NCBI RefSeq assembly: GCF_050947875.1
Contig: NW_027460291.1
Span: 30,255,589-30,319,588, forward strand
Direction of reading: 5' to 3'
DNA from: Dermacentor variabilis
Taxonomy: Eukaryota > Arthropoda > Arachnida > Ixodida > Ixodidae
Length of the DNA stretch: 64,000 bases
A model generated the notes under the pieces. The model was not told where the DNA came from and searched no databases. It saw only the letters and a program-made list of their open reading frames with translations. Shown here one piece after another: positions 22,090 through 34,232 of this stretch. The first letter of the stretch is position 1. Each line of letters starts with the position of its first letter. The position numbers and the translations under genes are program-made.

Positions 22090-23707
22090 CCCGTACATTT
22101 AATGATTACTTCGAATCTGTTTACGAACGATGACGGCATTTTACCGAAATATAATGTGCGCTGTCCTGCCTTCCTAATAACTGTTATTGCGGTGACTCAA
22201 GAAGGCACGTTTAACCTTCTTCTAAACCTAGATGTAAAGAAATGTACCGGCTCGAATGGGATTCCAAATGTTTTTTTGCAAAGGTACGCTGAGGGGTGCT
22301 CATATTACTTCGCTGACATATTTAAAAAATTTTTACAAACAGGAGAGGTTCCTAATGACTGGAAATGTGCGAGAGTAATACCGTTTCATTAAGGTGGCAC
22401 TAAAGATATCGTGAATAGCTACAGCTCTTTGTCATTGACAAGCGCATGCTGTAAAACACTGGAGCATGAAATTATTAAGCACTTAAGATAATTTATTGAA
22501 GAGCACAATATAATGGGCAACGGAAAACATGGTTTTAGGTGGGGCTACTCTACCGTGACCATTTTTACTTAAGTAATACACTTCATTAACCAAGTCGTTG
22601 ACGCTGGAGAACAGGTTCATATTATTTTTCTCGATTTTAGGAAAGCATTCGACAAAATAATACATCCCAATTTCTTACATAAACTTAGCACAATTTTGTG
22701 GAATTATACTTTCATCAAGTGGGGTGCAGCCTATTTGACGAAAAGAGAGCAGGTGGTTTGCATCCAAGATGCCACAAGTACGAGACGAGCGGTACGCTCG
22801 GGGGTTCGCCAGGGCTCTGTTAGGACCACTGTTCTTCGCACTTTATATTACTGATAGGATCAGCCGTTTATCACCTGACATTTTCATTACGCATTTTGCG
22901 AATGATACAATTACGTACTCAAAGGTGAACTATATTTATGAACAGGAAAAACTTCATGGCCACTTGGGGATGATAGGCTGCTGGTGTAAAAAATGGCAAA
23001 TGAATTTTAACCTTAGCAAAGCCGTTCTTATGCCAATTGCTCGAAAAACAAGCCACTGTTATTTCATTAGAAGATTCATGAAGAGCGGATTTGCCGTGTG
23101 CCTGAATATAAATATCTGGGTGTTTACGTCACAGATCACTTGAGCGGGGGTCGCCAAATAGATTATATCTGTGATAAGGCACAAAAGTAACTGTGGATGT
23201 CTTCGTTGTAAGCTTGGTGATACGACAATTGAAGTCAAACTCTTAGTGTATAAAACCACCATTCTGCCGTTGCTGGAATACGCAAGTCCGCTATGGTAAC
23301 CATACACACAAAACATCACGAAATGTGAACGCGTACAAAACAGGCCTTTAAGATTTATTTTTAGCTCATTCCTTCCGACGCAGTCGGTAACAAGACAGAG
23401 GACACAAGCACAAATTCTTACTGTGCAGGAAAGAATGAACATCAACAGCCTCAACTTATTTTTCCAAATATTGCATGGGAAATATCAGACAGAAATAGAG
23501 AAAACTTTAATAATGAACACTTCACATTCGCGCACAAAGCACGGTAAGCACATAAAACCTTTTAGGCATAACACACTGTCCTTTATAAATTCATTTATTG
23601 TGTGGGCTATAGATACATGGAACAAATTATCGAATAATGTTGCACTGTGTAATGATGTTAAAATATATGAGAGGGCTCTGTTGAGCGAAATTACCTTTTG
23701 TACCTAA
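22090..23707 (+). pseudogene. LINE reverse transcriptase and C-terminus
   Basis: Fingers: LDVKKCTGSNGIPN, then GEVPNDWKCARVIPFH. Palm: IIFLDFRKAFDKIIHP near 22630; GVRQGSVLGPLFFALYITD near 22800; the YADD box altered to HFANDTITY near 22893, so the second catalytic Asp is Asn. The thumb region has KWQMNFNLSKA. The C-terminal segment at 23423-23707 (FINSFIVWAIDTWNKLSNNV) is characteristic of CR1/L2-type ends. Several stops and frameshifts interrupt it. Confidence 0.8.
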
Positions 23708-23915
23708 TGCAACTTACAGATATTGAAATCAAAATTGGCATACCCAAATGTAATTTCTTGCTCACTTGTGTTCTGCTGCGTTGTGCTAATATCTTTACTA
23801 TACGATAGCATTTTGTTTGTGCTCAAATTCATAGCACCTGTAATTGTGCCAACCACAGCAACCCCTCTTATGGCATGTATGCTAACAGTATTCATAAATT
23901 TAAAAAAATCACGCT

Positions 23916-24667
23916 AACTAAATGCACCAGTGGTGTACAGCTTCAAACAAAGCCAGAACAAGGCCCGTATTTGCCACAGATTTAAGATAATTTTTATGCT
24001 CCGGTGTACGGCTGCTACCACACACTGCTGCGACGGCCGTGAAAGCACAGTGATCCATAAGGCGATGATCAATAGAGGCTGAAATTTGCGCAAGGGACTG
24101 CGCGCGACTGATACTGGGGAAATTCCTGTTGCGAGTCAAAGCAGAACATGACGAAGGAACAGGTTTACCGCCAGTTTGTATTTTTTGGTACGAGCCATGC
24201 TTTGAGGCAACAACAACAGCTTTCTGTAAATGATTTATCATATGTACGTTCGACCCATATTGCAACTTCGGTGCGTTTTATTCGCTGTTGGGCCATGATA
24301 CGTTCGTTTTGAGCGAGAGGTTCTGTGTATTTGTCATGGTTTTCTATAATTTGTTGCTATTAATGTGTCATAACAAGAAGCCCAATTGCCACACTTGTTT
24401 GCAGATTCCGCATTCTCACAGTAAAAAAACCTACTCAAAACCTTCGCCAATATTCATTGATACGATCGCAGTTTGTGTTTATTAAGGAAAAATCTGCGCT
24501 TTTTGGCAAAGCATGGTCCCGTCTAAACAATACACAAGTTCTTTGTTTGGGAACTAGAACAATTAAACATTCAGATACGCGAGATTATTCCCACCACAAT
24601 CCCGTAAATTTTAATGAAAAAAAAATGTGGTGATATATTTTTTTTTGCAATGCTAAATTTTTCCTAA
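23916..24667. other. no gene supported
   Basis: Unassigned sequence between a LINE 3' end and a MITE. Only short ORFs without motifs. Confidence 0.5.
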
Positions 24668-24942
24668 CTACACTCTTAGAGAAATATACACCCTTTCGGA
24701 TGTATCTTTGCCACACAACAATATTCGTCATCTGCATTGCTTGCGTTACCTCTCTTGAAAACGCTGCGCTCGTTACTTTCCTGTCGAGAATGGCCTGTCA
24801 TGCTGATAACACGCATGCCATTCTTGGCTATGAAGTACCGGGCTCGCAGCGGTAAAGAAAGGAGATGCGGACACGACAGATGACGATTATTGTTGGGTGG
24901 CAAGATACGACCAAAAGGGCGTAATATTGTTTAAGAATATAG
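24668..24942. mobile_element. MITE with long terminal inverted repeats
   Basis: About 275 bp. The left end starts CTACACTCTTAGAGAAATAT and the right end, reverse complemented, starts CTATATTCTTAAACAATATT. Inner parts also pair (TTTGCCACACAACAATATTC against its inverted copy near 24885). The inverted repeats are about 75 bp. No ORF. The target-site duplication is not clear. Confidence 0.75.
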
Positions 24943-24959
24943 ATATTTAGGAGGCCTGT

Positions 24960-25905
24960 TGCTGCATGGTTTAGTGTAATTGAACATCACTAATGTAATA
25001 GTGACGGATGCATCAATATTAAGGAGAAAGCGGTCGTGTGCACTTCTTCTCAGGCTCTATCCTGGTCTTATTCGTGGCGACTTCCTCATTTTACATGCCC
25101 ATTCCAGACAGAATTACTATCAATTGCTTTCGCTCTTCGAAAACTTCCTGTAAGTTCTTCGACAGCTGTAATGATAACTGATTCATCGTCAGTGTGTACT
25201 GCACTCACCTCATCCTTAGACAATACAGTTTGATAGTGCTAGAAGAATTTATCTGTTCGGCCTTACGTCTACAGTGCTTGATATGGGCACTAGGTCAGCG
25301 TGCTTTGCTTTAAAATGAAATGATCGACACGCTTGCTCGTACATTTCTTGATCGGCCAGTAATGTCTGTTGTGCCAACGTCTACTTAAATCAACATGCTA
25401 GATTTAGGAAAGTTTCTCCTTTCTTATGGTCTACAAAACAAGCATTCCAAGCCCACCCAGCACATTTCGCAGGCCGTTCTTCTTCGCCGAGCCCAGGCCG
25501 GCCAGCTTCTGTCACCAGCAAGGCTACACCTCATCAACCTGCACTCATACCCGAGCACTAAGTACCTGGCATGCCCGGCCAGAGGTACGGCCGAACGCCT
25601 TCTGCGGAGCTGCTCTGCCTTTGACATGGTCCGAGAAAGGACACTACACTCCCTGGGCGGAAACCGACCTGGCACCCTGCAGAAGTGGCTCGACCCGCCG
25701 TCGCACATCGGGCCCAAGGACTCACTCCAGCTTTGGCGTGCTTTTCTTGACTTTTTCTGGGAAAAGGACCGGCCTGAACGCCTCTTTGCAGAGCCGGCCA
25801 CGGGACCACTCCCCCTCGAGGAAGAAGAGAGCCCCCCTCCACCATAGAGCACCCCTTTTCTGCCGCAAGGCTTCGCCTAATAAATGCAGAAATAAATATG
25901 TTAAA
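24960..25905 (+). pseudogene. I-type LINE 3' end (RNase H and C-terminal region)
   Basis: A ribonuclease H remnant begins at VTDAS near 24998 and continues with FQTELLSIAFALRKLP and MITDSSSVCTAL to about 25230. After a broken stretch, an open frame of 150 codons (25395-25847) carries VLLRRAQAGQLLSPARLH, then a degraded Cys-containing segment, and ends in acidic and Pro-rich residues. A LINE with RNase H followed by such a C-terminal region fits the I superfamily. The 3' end has CCTAATAAATGCAG and A-rich sequence near 25900. Overlapping ORFs on either strand are shadows. Confidence 0.65.
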
Positions 25906-26167
25906 AAACATTCCAAACAACACAATTTAACTATTTGTTTTTGCCTTGGGATAATCAATTGTGTTGCACACATAAATTGCAAATTACCTTCTCAAAATTA
26001 CAATGCGTATGCCACCATCAAATTTTTATTTACGCAGGTTCTGGCGCAGCCCCCTCTATGGCATGTCTGCAAGAAACCTGAAACAAATCATCATAGTGAT
26101 TAACCTGCCGTGGATTTAGAATCCAGCGAGAAATGTACTTCGAAATACATTCCGAAAATTGGAGAAA

Positions 26168-26635
26168 AGGAGGCGAGGGGCTCGATTATTGTTAATTGCT
26201 ACCGTATAAAGCCAAGAAGCAATGAAGCCAGGGAAATCATCAGGGATATTAGCTGTGGTTGAAATTCTAATGTAGAAAATACTGAAGAAAGTGGGAATGA
26301 AAGTGGATGAAAAGATAACTTGTCGCCGGTGGAGACCGAACGAAGAACCTCGGCATTTTGTGTGCGTGGCACTATCACTTGTGCTGAGGCGACTGCTATC
26401 AATCCAACCACTATCTCGGGTATTTATGTTTTACTAGATCTAACCTTGCGAGTGCTAGACAGCGCCACTCAGAGCCATGGTGTCGGTCAGTCCCCATCGG
26501 CGACGACTTATGTTTTCGTTCCCTTTCATTTCTACTTTATTCATTATTTTGTGCATTAAGATTTCAACCACAGCTAATTTCCCCGATGCTTTCCTTCGCT
26601 TCATTGACAGTTGGCTTTAAAGGATTCCGAAACCT
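26168..26635 (-). mobile_element. foldback element with a tRNA-like core
   Basis: Inverted arms of about 115 bp, at 26209-26327 and 26499-26620, share TTAGCTGTGGTTGAAAT and GAAAGTGGATGAAAAGATAA-like sequence. Between them, on the minus strand, is a tRNA-like segment with a B-box-like GGTTCTTCGTTCGGTCTCCA near 26330-26350. I recall the same composite, tRNA-like body plus arms, as a common dispersed repeat in ticks. This copy is diverged. Confidence 0.65.
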
Positions 26636-26835
26636 AAGCATTGCAACAACTCAAAATATTCTCCCATTTGTAGCACCTACACTGGATTGTAGCCGCAGAA
26701 ACGTATGCATCGCCATCCGCGAGTTCCTTTGTGGCAGAAGGAGAGTGCCTAGTTAAAGCACTGATTTTAGTGACACGAGCATCGAGTGACACTTTTGTTT
26801 TTTGCGTAGCACGTCCAGTTCACCTCCTGAGACGA

Positions 26836-27530
26836 CCGGGGGGAAATTCAAAATAAGTCAGAAAAAGATATAGAAAACAATGGTGCTGTTGTGTCGGCTG
26901 GCGCTCATGTTGATAAGAACACTCTGCGAAGTACGCATGCGCCATTAAGTGTTAAAAGCAGAGTGCCGCTTGCTAGCGCTCCTCTCTTTCTTGCCCGAGC
27001 CTCAACCCCCAAGCATGGGTTAATAAACGTCGTTTACCCTCAACTTGTCTTATCCTTTCGGTACGCCTGGCGCAAAAGGTAACAAGTGCAGCACGAAGTT
27101 CATGGGTTTCATTATAGACACAATATCAGAGCATCAGAACATAAGTTTACGTACGAGCTGAGTTATACAAGTGTTTGGAATGCTTAGAAATAATTAGATA
27201 TCACCGAGATGACCGGGTATGTAATTCAAAATAAATCAGAAAAAAATAGAAAAAGGTAGTAAAGTGAAATTCATGGGTTTCGTTATAGTATGTCATACAA
27301 GGATAAGGTTTGTTGAAAGTTGAGTTACTGTAGTGTCTGAAATAAATTGAATTAACTAGAAATCACTGAGACCACAGTGGGCGAAATTCAAATTAAATCA
27401 GAAAAAAATAGAAAAAAATTGTACACTACAAAATTTGTGAGTTTCGTGAAGTTATGATATCAGGGCATAAGTTTAGCTACAATAGAGTTACTGAAGTGTT
27501 TCTAACAATCAGAATGAATTAGAAATCACT
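26836..27530 (+). repeat. short tandem (satellite-like) array of ~165-171 bp units
   Basis: Three successive units start near 27095, 27266 and 27431. Each begins like GAAATTCATGGGTTTCGTTA and holds AAATCAGAAAAAAATAGAAA near its end. A partial unit at 26836-26886 is separated from the array by a 198-bp insertion. Units differ substantially from each other, so the array is old. Confidence 0.8.
26887..27084 (+). mobile_element. solo LTR candidate inserted in the satellite
   Basis: 198 bp, starting TGTTGTG and ending GTAACA (TG...CA), with a GTTAATAAACG polyadenylation-like signal. Flanks are GGTGC (26882-26886) and AGTGC (27085-27089), a 5-bp duplication with one mismatch. Removing it restores the satellite unit across the junction. 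Strand is set by the AATAAA near the end. Confidence 0.7.
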
Positions 27531-28114
27531 AATTATCGCACATCAAAGCACAGAATTGTAGATTTTAGAGGCAGGCCACGTGAGCTCTACGTTGGAGAAA
27601 TTCCTGGAAACCAAGAAAGAGAAAGCGGAAGTAGCGACGTCACTAATGATGTCACACATAAGAAGGTGGCATGATATTTAACCGGCTAATTAATGAAAAA
27701 CAGTTGCCTCCGAGTTCGATTCGTGCGTTGCTTTCCCCTAATGTTACCTAAATAACACCAACACCGAGGTACGAGTGCCACTAAGACACACCTAAGCCAA
27801 AGGTTAGGGTCGCGTACCATTATTAAAATTTTTGAATTGATATTTAAAAATTTGAGTTTGGAACGGATTAAAATTTCTGACCTTAAAAATTGCTATCCTT
27901 TCATAAAGCATACGCTTTTCTCTAATGAAAAGAACAACCAATGTTATTTGAATATATTTTTGTTTAGTTTTTAGAAACGTCTCTTTATAGAAGCGTCTAC
28001 TTTAACTACTTGTATAATTTCAACTGTACCCTGACATATACTTTTTCTCTCAAGCTTTCCTTACCTCCCCCTCCCCCACGTTTAACCATCGGCTCCTTGG
28101 CCACTTCCCCGTAG
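27531..28114. other. no gene; upstream intron sequence of the sugar transporter
   Basis: AT-rich. The last 60 bp before 28115 are pyrimidine-rich (CCTTACCTCCCCCTCCCCCA) and end in CCCCGTAG, a good splice acceptor for the exon that follows. Confidence 0.5.
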
Positions 28115-28373
28115 TGGGCACGTGCCATAATATAGGAGGCAAGCAGACAAACGTGCTCGTCATCGCTGACATGCATTTAATCATTGGAAGCCAGCAGCCT
28201 GAGTCTCTAGACAGTACAATCACCCCCGCCTTTGCGGCAACGCTGCTGAGTGCGTGGTTGGGCTCTTTCTGCATGGGCGTCGCATTGGGATACACTTCGC
28301 CAGCGACCGGCAGCCTGGCGGCCACCACGGCCGAGCACGCCGATTCATTCCGGCACCTGGCTAGCTCCATCTG
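28115..28373 (+). CDS. SLC2/Tret1-type sugar transporter, N-terminal exon
   Basis: An exon of about 86 codons of a major-facilitator sugar transporter. Residues at about 47-72 form the first membrane helix (FAATLLSAWLGSFCMGVALG), followed directly by YTSPATGSL, the usual start of the first extracellular loop in trehalose and glucose transporters of arthropods. It ends at SI plus two bases of a Trp codon, at a good donor (CTG, GTGAGTGG). The upstream boundary is taken from the acceptor CCCCGTAG; the first coding exon with the start Met is not seen. The role, facilitated sugar transport across the plasma membrane, is inferred from the family. The donor phase matches the acceptor at 37769 exactly. 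Confidence 0.75.
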
Positions 28374-30248
28374 GTGAGTGGTGGCGGGAGCTGCCCACGA
28401 GCTTCTACATTCCATAGCGACGGTCTCGAATCAGGCAGTCCCCGAAGTAGTGTACGATGTGCCCACTTGTTTGCCCCTAAGTTGACGTGCCACTTCATCC
28501 CTGCGGCTGAAATGGCGTTCTACTTCGGGCAACATGAGTGTGAGTGTGCCATGTAGCACTTGCAGCGCAAGACTTAGTACGCCTACATAAATATGAAAGA
28601 ATGCGGACGGGGAGACAGGCGTTGACGTAGCTGAAATAGCAGAGCATCATGCGTGACATACTCAAGAAGCGGATTGTGCTTCCACCACCGGCATGCTGTC
28701 TTTTTGTTCACTTTAATTTCGCTTTTCAGTATTCCTACATTTCAAATTTGCGAACAGCTAATTTTTCCTACACTTAAAAATCTTCGAATGCTTTGGACCT
28801 TTTTTTTTGTTTTGTTTTACGCTGCGCACCCCGTACTTCAATGTCACGAACAGGCTGCGGCTTCTGAGCGTGAGTAATGATTCTTGATAGGAAAGCAACG
28901 AGCGCACAGTTTTCAAGGAAGGAAACGCGAGTAAGACGTGACAACTTTGGTTGGGGGCCTCGATAAGCTCAAAAGGGTGTAAATTGGGGCGTGTCAGGCA
29001 AGGGTGTGTCAGGCAAGGCGCAGTTTTGCTCCGCCGGTGCGAAGTGGGCGCTCCACAGTCCAGTGTTACCCCGCACTCGGCGTCACTGACGGCCTTCTGC
29101 GTGGCTAGCACGCGAATAGAGCCTGCTCTTTTTCACGCCCGAGCCGCTAGCGCGTCGTTCGGGTGCACTGAGGAGATTGCGCTCAGTTTCCCTGTTTATC
29201 CAAAAGCGCTCGCTCACGCCAAAGTGTGGCATGCGCTTTGGCAGCACCTGATCACCGCGTTGCTATGGACCACGTTCAACACACCAAACAATACGAGTGG
29301 CAAATTTCCGGTGATATAGGCGTCGCCGGCGTAACATATTCGACTTCGCCGGACGCTGCCAGGCACGCTGGCAGCGTCGGACTGCGTTAGTTTTCGCAAC
29401 TCGCAGTGTTCTCTTTTTCTGGAGGGCCGTGTACGACCTGATTCTTAACCTCACTACAACGTCGCAATATGTGCACGCTGTATTTTCTCAAATTGTGTCA
29501 TATGAAATTAAAAGAGGCAACACACGATAACTTGAATCCTTTGCATGGTTTCCAGCTTTAAATAATGGCACAGCTTTCGCCACCATTATTCAATGATTGA
29601 AAAAAGAAACAAAAGAAAGAAATAATATGCTCCCAGTTATGTCTGTCTATTTACTCACTTCACCGTATTTTGAGATATTCCACCTTCTTTACTCAACTGC
29701 ATTTTCCCAGACTTTAGCACAATATTTATCTCTATGCCAAACATTATGAAAAGGTTGAGAGCAGGTGTTTGTAAATGAGTAACTTGGGAAGGATCGCAAA
29801 AATCTGTGTGGCCATCCAATATGCCACAGTAGTAAAACAGTTATTGAGCTTTTTTCACCGTATTCTGATAAACAAGTTCAGGCAATGTATATTCAGCTGG
29901 AACGATCAGGCGAACTGATGTTTTAACGGCGATTTTTTTTTTTGTATTCGCATCTGCCTGATCAACAACTCGTGTGTAGTTGGGTAGTAATATTTTCTTT
30001 TATCTTCTCTTTCTTCCTTCCTTTCTTTCTTTGTTCATTTATTCAAGACATTCCTTACAGAAATGGCTTGGGGGACGCGACAAAAAGCACTGAGCGTGCT
30101 TGACTGGGCCTCGCTACCCTTGGCAGCTGCGGTCAAACAAGCAGAAATTAATAACAAAAAGTATAGAATAGAAAAGCCGCAATTTGAAACACGGTAAAAC
30201 TTAGACATGAATAACTGTCTCTATTTTTTACATCAATTACATAAATAG

Positions 30249-32330
30249 TCACAATACAATACAATCAGATACATGATACAGGTATGTCGAAACAGCTGTC
30301 GACCGGGTACAGAAAATATATCGGACTTTCACAATGAAAAGCAAAGACTCACACAGTAAGCGGAAAGCAATTAGTGTCATTCTGCACAATTTTAAGACTG
30401 TATTAAGAAAAAAAATTCTGAGCATTTTTCTGAAAATATGCACCGAGGTAGCTGTAACGAGTGGTTCAGCTATTTCCGGATATTCGTTTAGTAGGTCTGG
30501 TATCATAAAACTTAGGTTTTGATCGCCATATTTTGTACGGGAACGTGCCCTGGGTATTAAATTCTTTCGTGGGCAGTACGGAATAGGTTTCACTTGATAT
30601 TTGGTTTGGAAAGGTGTTGTTTTGTGCTGATGGAAAATTTCTTGGGCCAGTTTATATGTACACTATTTATGAATAGGCAGTATTTTATTTTATTTAAAGA
30701 AAGGGTGTAGGGGGGGGTGGTTCCGCAAGTTCCAAATTTCTATTGCACGCACCACTCGCTTTTGCAAGGAAAAAAGACAGTCAGAGTTGGTCTTAGTCGT
30801 TGTTGATCATACTAAAAAACAGTAACATAACCCGGAATGAATAAGCGCATAGTATATCTGCCTTTTCACCGCCTACGAGATATAATATCTGACTTTATTT
30901 AAGATTCCAACAGCTCAGGGAGGGGGGGGGGAGGGCTAGCTCACTTCGGAGCTTGTCATCGTGAGGCGTCCATGCAAGGTTTTCTTGAAAAGTCACCCCC
31001 AAAAATCTAACTGATACAGGTTGTTCGCTGGAAATGTTCTGACATTTTAAATCCAAGTTTACTGTCGGGTTGTTTCTTCGCGGCCGGAAGAGTAAGTATT
31101 TCGTTTTACTGACGTTAAATTGAAGTCTATTAGATTGAAATCACAAATCCAGACCTTTTAGCCGTTCGTTAGCTCGATTAAATACATCTCTTACATGAGC
31201 ACCTGAGAAGAATACATTCGTATCGTGTGCGTATAAAATTCATTTTGTATTTTTGTTAACGTTTACAATATCGTTAATGTATAATAAAGATCAAGTCGGT
31301 CCTAATAATGATCTCTGTGGTACACCAAATTGCAAATTTTAAGTCCGAGTTTACGCCATTTATGCATGTAAGTTGCGCTCTCGAAGTTAAGTAGCTTTTT
31401 ATCAAGGACCAAGCTTTGCCGCATATTCCATACGATGGCACTTTCTTTAAGAGCATATCATGTTGGACAGTCAAAAGCCTTTCTAAAATTCAGAAATATT
31501 CCCGTGGTAACTATTTTCCTTTCAATATTGTCTAGTATGTGCTCCTTTATTTCAAGAGGTGCACTTTCAGACCACTTGTTTTTCCAAAACCCGAATTGTT
31601 CGCTTACTATTATACTGTTTGTCGTCAGAAAGATAGAAAGTCTTTTATGTATTATGTTCTCCGCTATCTTCACAAAGATAGGTAGCACTGAGACTGGTCT
31701 GTAATTGTTCTTGTGTTTAACGGAACCACCTTTATGTATTAGGGCCATGAGGTGGGCTAACTTCATTGTGTCGGGGAACGCAGCGATTGAAAGAGAAAGG
31801 TTGAGAAGGTGCATAAGGGGGATGCCTACCAACTTCGCGACAGCTTTCAGTGGTCTAGGTTTAATATCATCAGCTACAGCGGCACAATCGTTTTTTAAGA
31901 CCAATATGACATCAGTTATCTCATATTGATCAGTGGGTGACATAAATATAGTAATTTGACAGTGTGTTTTCATAAAATGTTCGCAAGGTATTTTAGCGCG
32001 GTCATCTGCGGAAGCACCCACATTAATAAAGTGTTCGTTAACCAGGTTTGCGACCTCGATGTCACTCGTGGACTGACTTGCATATAAAACACGTTTTGGC
32101 AAACTTGTCTTGCTTATAATGTCCCGGATCGCTTTCCATACAAGACGAGAATTTCCCACAACTTCAGAATTTTTTTTTTTTCATGTAGAATTACCGTTTT
32201 GCTTTTTTTAATATCAGCACTTAATTTGTTCCTCGCTTTCTTAAACATTTGAAGATCACCTTCACATCTTGTGTCTAAGAACTTCTGGAAGAACTTCTGC
32301 CTGTGTTTAATTCTGGTATATGTCATGCGA
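30249..32330 (-). pseudogene. LINE ORF2 reverse transcriptase and C-terminus
   Basis: The open part at 31458-32159 (233 codons) holds KAIRDIISKTSLPKRV, VADDIKPRPLKAVA, NYRPVSVLPIFVKIAENII, SEQFGFWKNKWSE and the palm motif IFLNFRKAFD, where the usual Asp before FRKAFD is Asn. After a frameshift the palm continues (LLKKVPSYGICGKAWSLIKS). The YADD box reads YAHDTNVF near 31230, so a catalytic Asp is His. The C-terminal piece at 30249-30593 (RTKYGDQNLSFMIPDLLNEY) is typical of CR1-type LINEs. Confidence 0.78.
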
Positions 32331-33239
32331 TATCCAAGGTTTTCTTGTTTTCTGTGTGTTTTTAAGAGCTTTTAGCGGGAAGCAAGCATTATAGGCAGAA
32401 GTAACACACTTCAGAAAGACATTTTAAGGAACATTTGGATCGTTTTCTTTTATGACAACATCTCATTTCTGTTGTTCCATGAGTTCTTTAAAACTTAAGA
32501 TGGTTTATTCCGAGTAGTCTCTAACCAGAGTTTCTTTTTCGAATATGCGCTTTTGTTTCGATGGTATTAGACAATATATTGGTAAATTATCGGAAAGATG
32601 ACACGTGATTACACGTGACTTAATTTCATCAGGGCGAAAGCTTGTAATACACAGGTCTAATATCGTTTCAGTATTTGAGGTGACACGGTTAGACTCATTA
32701 ATTATATTTCAACAACCATATGACTCGAAACGTTCTTTGAAATGCAAGAAGGTAGCATTATCTTCAGAAGAATTTATAAGTCGCCGACAAAAACACATTC
32801 ACGATTGATTTCAATTCTACGCATGAATACTCCTTCTGCAAGCTGCATAAGTTCACTTATACACTCAGATGGCGGTCGTTACACGGCAGCAAGAACTATG
32901 TTGTAGCAATGAATAGAAACGCACTCAGAATTTTCGTTTAGGATATTATAATTTGATGGAATTTGGTACGCAGATCCGAACGGACATACAGAGCAACGCC
33001 ACCTCCACGCTTCCATGAACCACAGGCTGACGCACAGTCATATCCCGGTAGTAAAAACAATCACCCGATGTGAACCATATCTCACTTTATAAAGCAAATG
33101 AAATCTAATTCATGGTTTAGGCTCGATAAAAATAAGGTTACCTCATGAATTTTTTACGCATGCTTTGGCAGTTCAAATGAAATAAAAAAAGCTCTTGCTC
33201 ATCCTTCAACTGCACAGAATGATGAGCGGAATTTGAAAT

Positions 33240-34110
33240 GGAATGGTGCTTTCTTGGAAGTGTAACAGAGGACTATGCTATCATTTCAGGTTTGCAAGGT
33301 CATCCTTATCACGGGCAACTGCACGTGCGCCGGCCTTTTTTCTTAGAAGTACTTTTCCATTCGCGTGCCAAAAGAACGCGCAGCCAGATTCCTTCGCCCA
33401 GTGCTTTGCACTTGCCAGAAGACTACGAGAAAACCGTGTCAGATTTTCGTAGATAAACATGGCGCATCGTAACGCCTTCCTTTTTTTCCAGCCAAGCGTC
33501 GCGAATTTTTGATTGACAATTACGCCCCGTGTTTCACGCGGCTTAGCAGGAAGCCTGTGTATGGCTGTCATGTCGCTCGATGACAGTGGCTTAAGAACCA
33601 GCGTCGTACCTATATCAATAACCTTCTTCATAAAATCTTCGCCATCAGACTCCGGGATGCCGTGAAATTCAATGTTCAGACGACGGCTGCGCCACTCTTG
33701 GTTATATACGTCCAGATTGAGCTGTGCAATTTCACTGGCCCCTTCCCACTTCTCTAGCTGTTCAACTCGCTTCGTAACTCCCTTGGTTAACTTTTCTTGG
33801 GCAAGAAGACATGTTTGAAAGTCGTCGAATTAATCAGAGAGTAGTTGGACGGATGATTCAAGTGACTCAACCTTGCCAGACAAGGCCAGGAGAGAGAGTC
33901 AATATTACTTTCCATTGCAGGAAGCCGAGTGATTAGCTCTCGGTCGGACGGCTGTTCTTCACGTGAAATATGGGATTTACTGCCACCCTTGCATGACTCA
34001 CACTTCCAGGATTTATATGCGTCTTCTCGTTTCGATTTGTACGTATCCTCCCAAACGCCACTATAAGGCCCAAGATGAAAGACGAAATCCCACTCAGAAC
34101 AGCGCATCGA
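33240..34110 (-). pseudogene. LINE ORF1 with PHD-like N-terminus
   Basis: The N-terminal piece (33787-34107) has CSEWDFVFHLGPYSG and SWKCESCKGG, a Cys/His arrangement like the PHD-finger ends of CR1-type ORF1 proteins. A frameshifted middle follows. The C-terminal piece (33281-33631) is MKKVIDIGTTLVL ... MTAIHRLPAK ... MFIYENLTRFSRSLL ... SGCAFFWHANGKVLLR, which matches the RNA-binding end of such ORF1s. Frames are interrupted near 33640-33840. Binding of element RNA is inferred. Confidence 0.7.
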
Positions 34111-34232
34111 CGGACAGCCGTCAGCAATAAACTGTCAGCATGCGCAGCAACATAACATGTCTGCGCGATCTACAACAGTTCCCTTGGCAGCAGCGGCAGG
34201 CAAAAAAAATGCTCTGTAAAAATAAATATCGA

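Larger units (their letters stand above)
20100..23915 (+). mobile_element. CR1/Jockey-type LINE, decayed, near full length
   Basis: ORF1 remnant, endonuclease, reverse transcriptase and C-terminal region follow each other in the plus orientation over about 3.8 kb, all frame-broken. The 3' untranslated part ends in A-rich sequence near 23905-23915. A 5' UTR is not distinguishable from the foldback array to the left. Confidence 0.75.
30040..34130 (-). mobile_element. CR1-type LINE, near full length, antisense in intron
   Basis: It reads right to left: ORF1 (34110-33240), endonuclease remnant (about 33080-32330), reverse transcriptase (32330-31000), C-terminal region (30600-30250), 3' UTR to about 30040. 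All parts are frame-broken. It lies opposite to the host gene's direction, which is the usual tolerated orientation in introns. Confidence 0.75.

Noticed and set aside
25426..26103. A 225-codon plus-strand ORF.
   Set aside because: It overlaps the LINE C-terminal frame (25395-25847) and has no motif; the LINE frame has the family pattern.
26836..27530. CRISPR-like array.
   Set aside because: Units of about 168 bp without distinct spacers in a eukaryotic context; it is a satellite.
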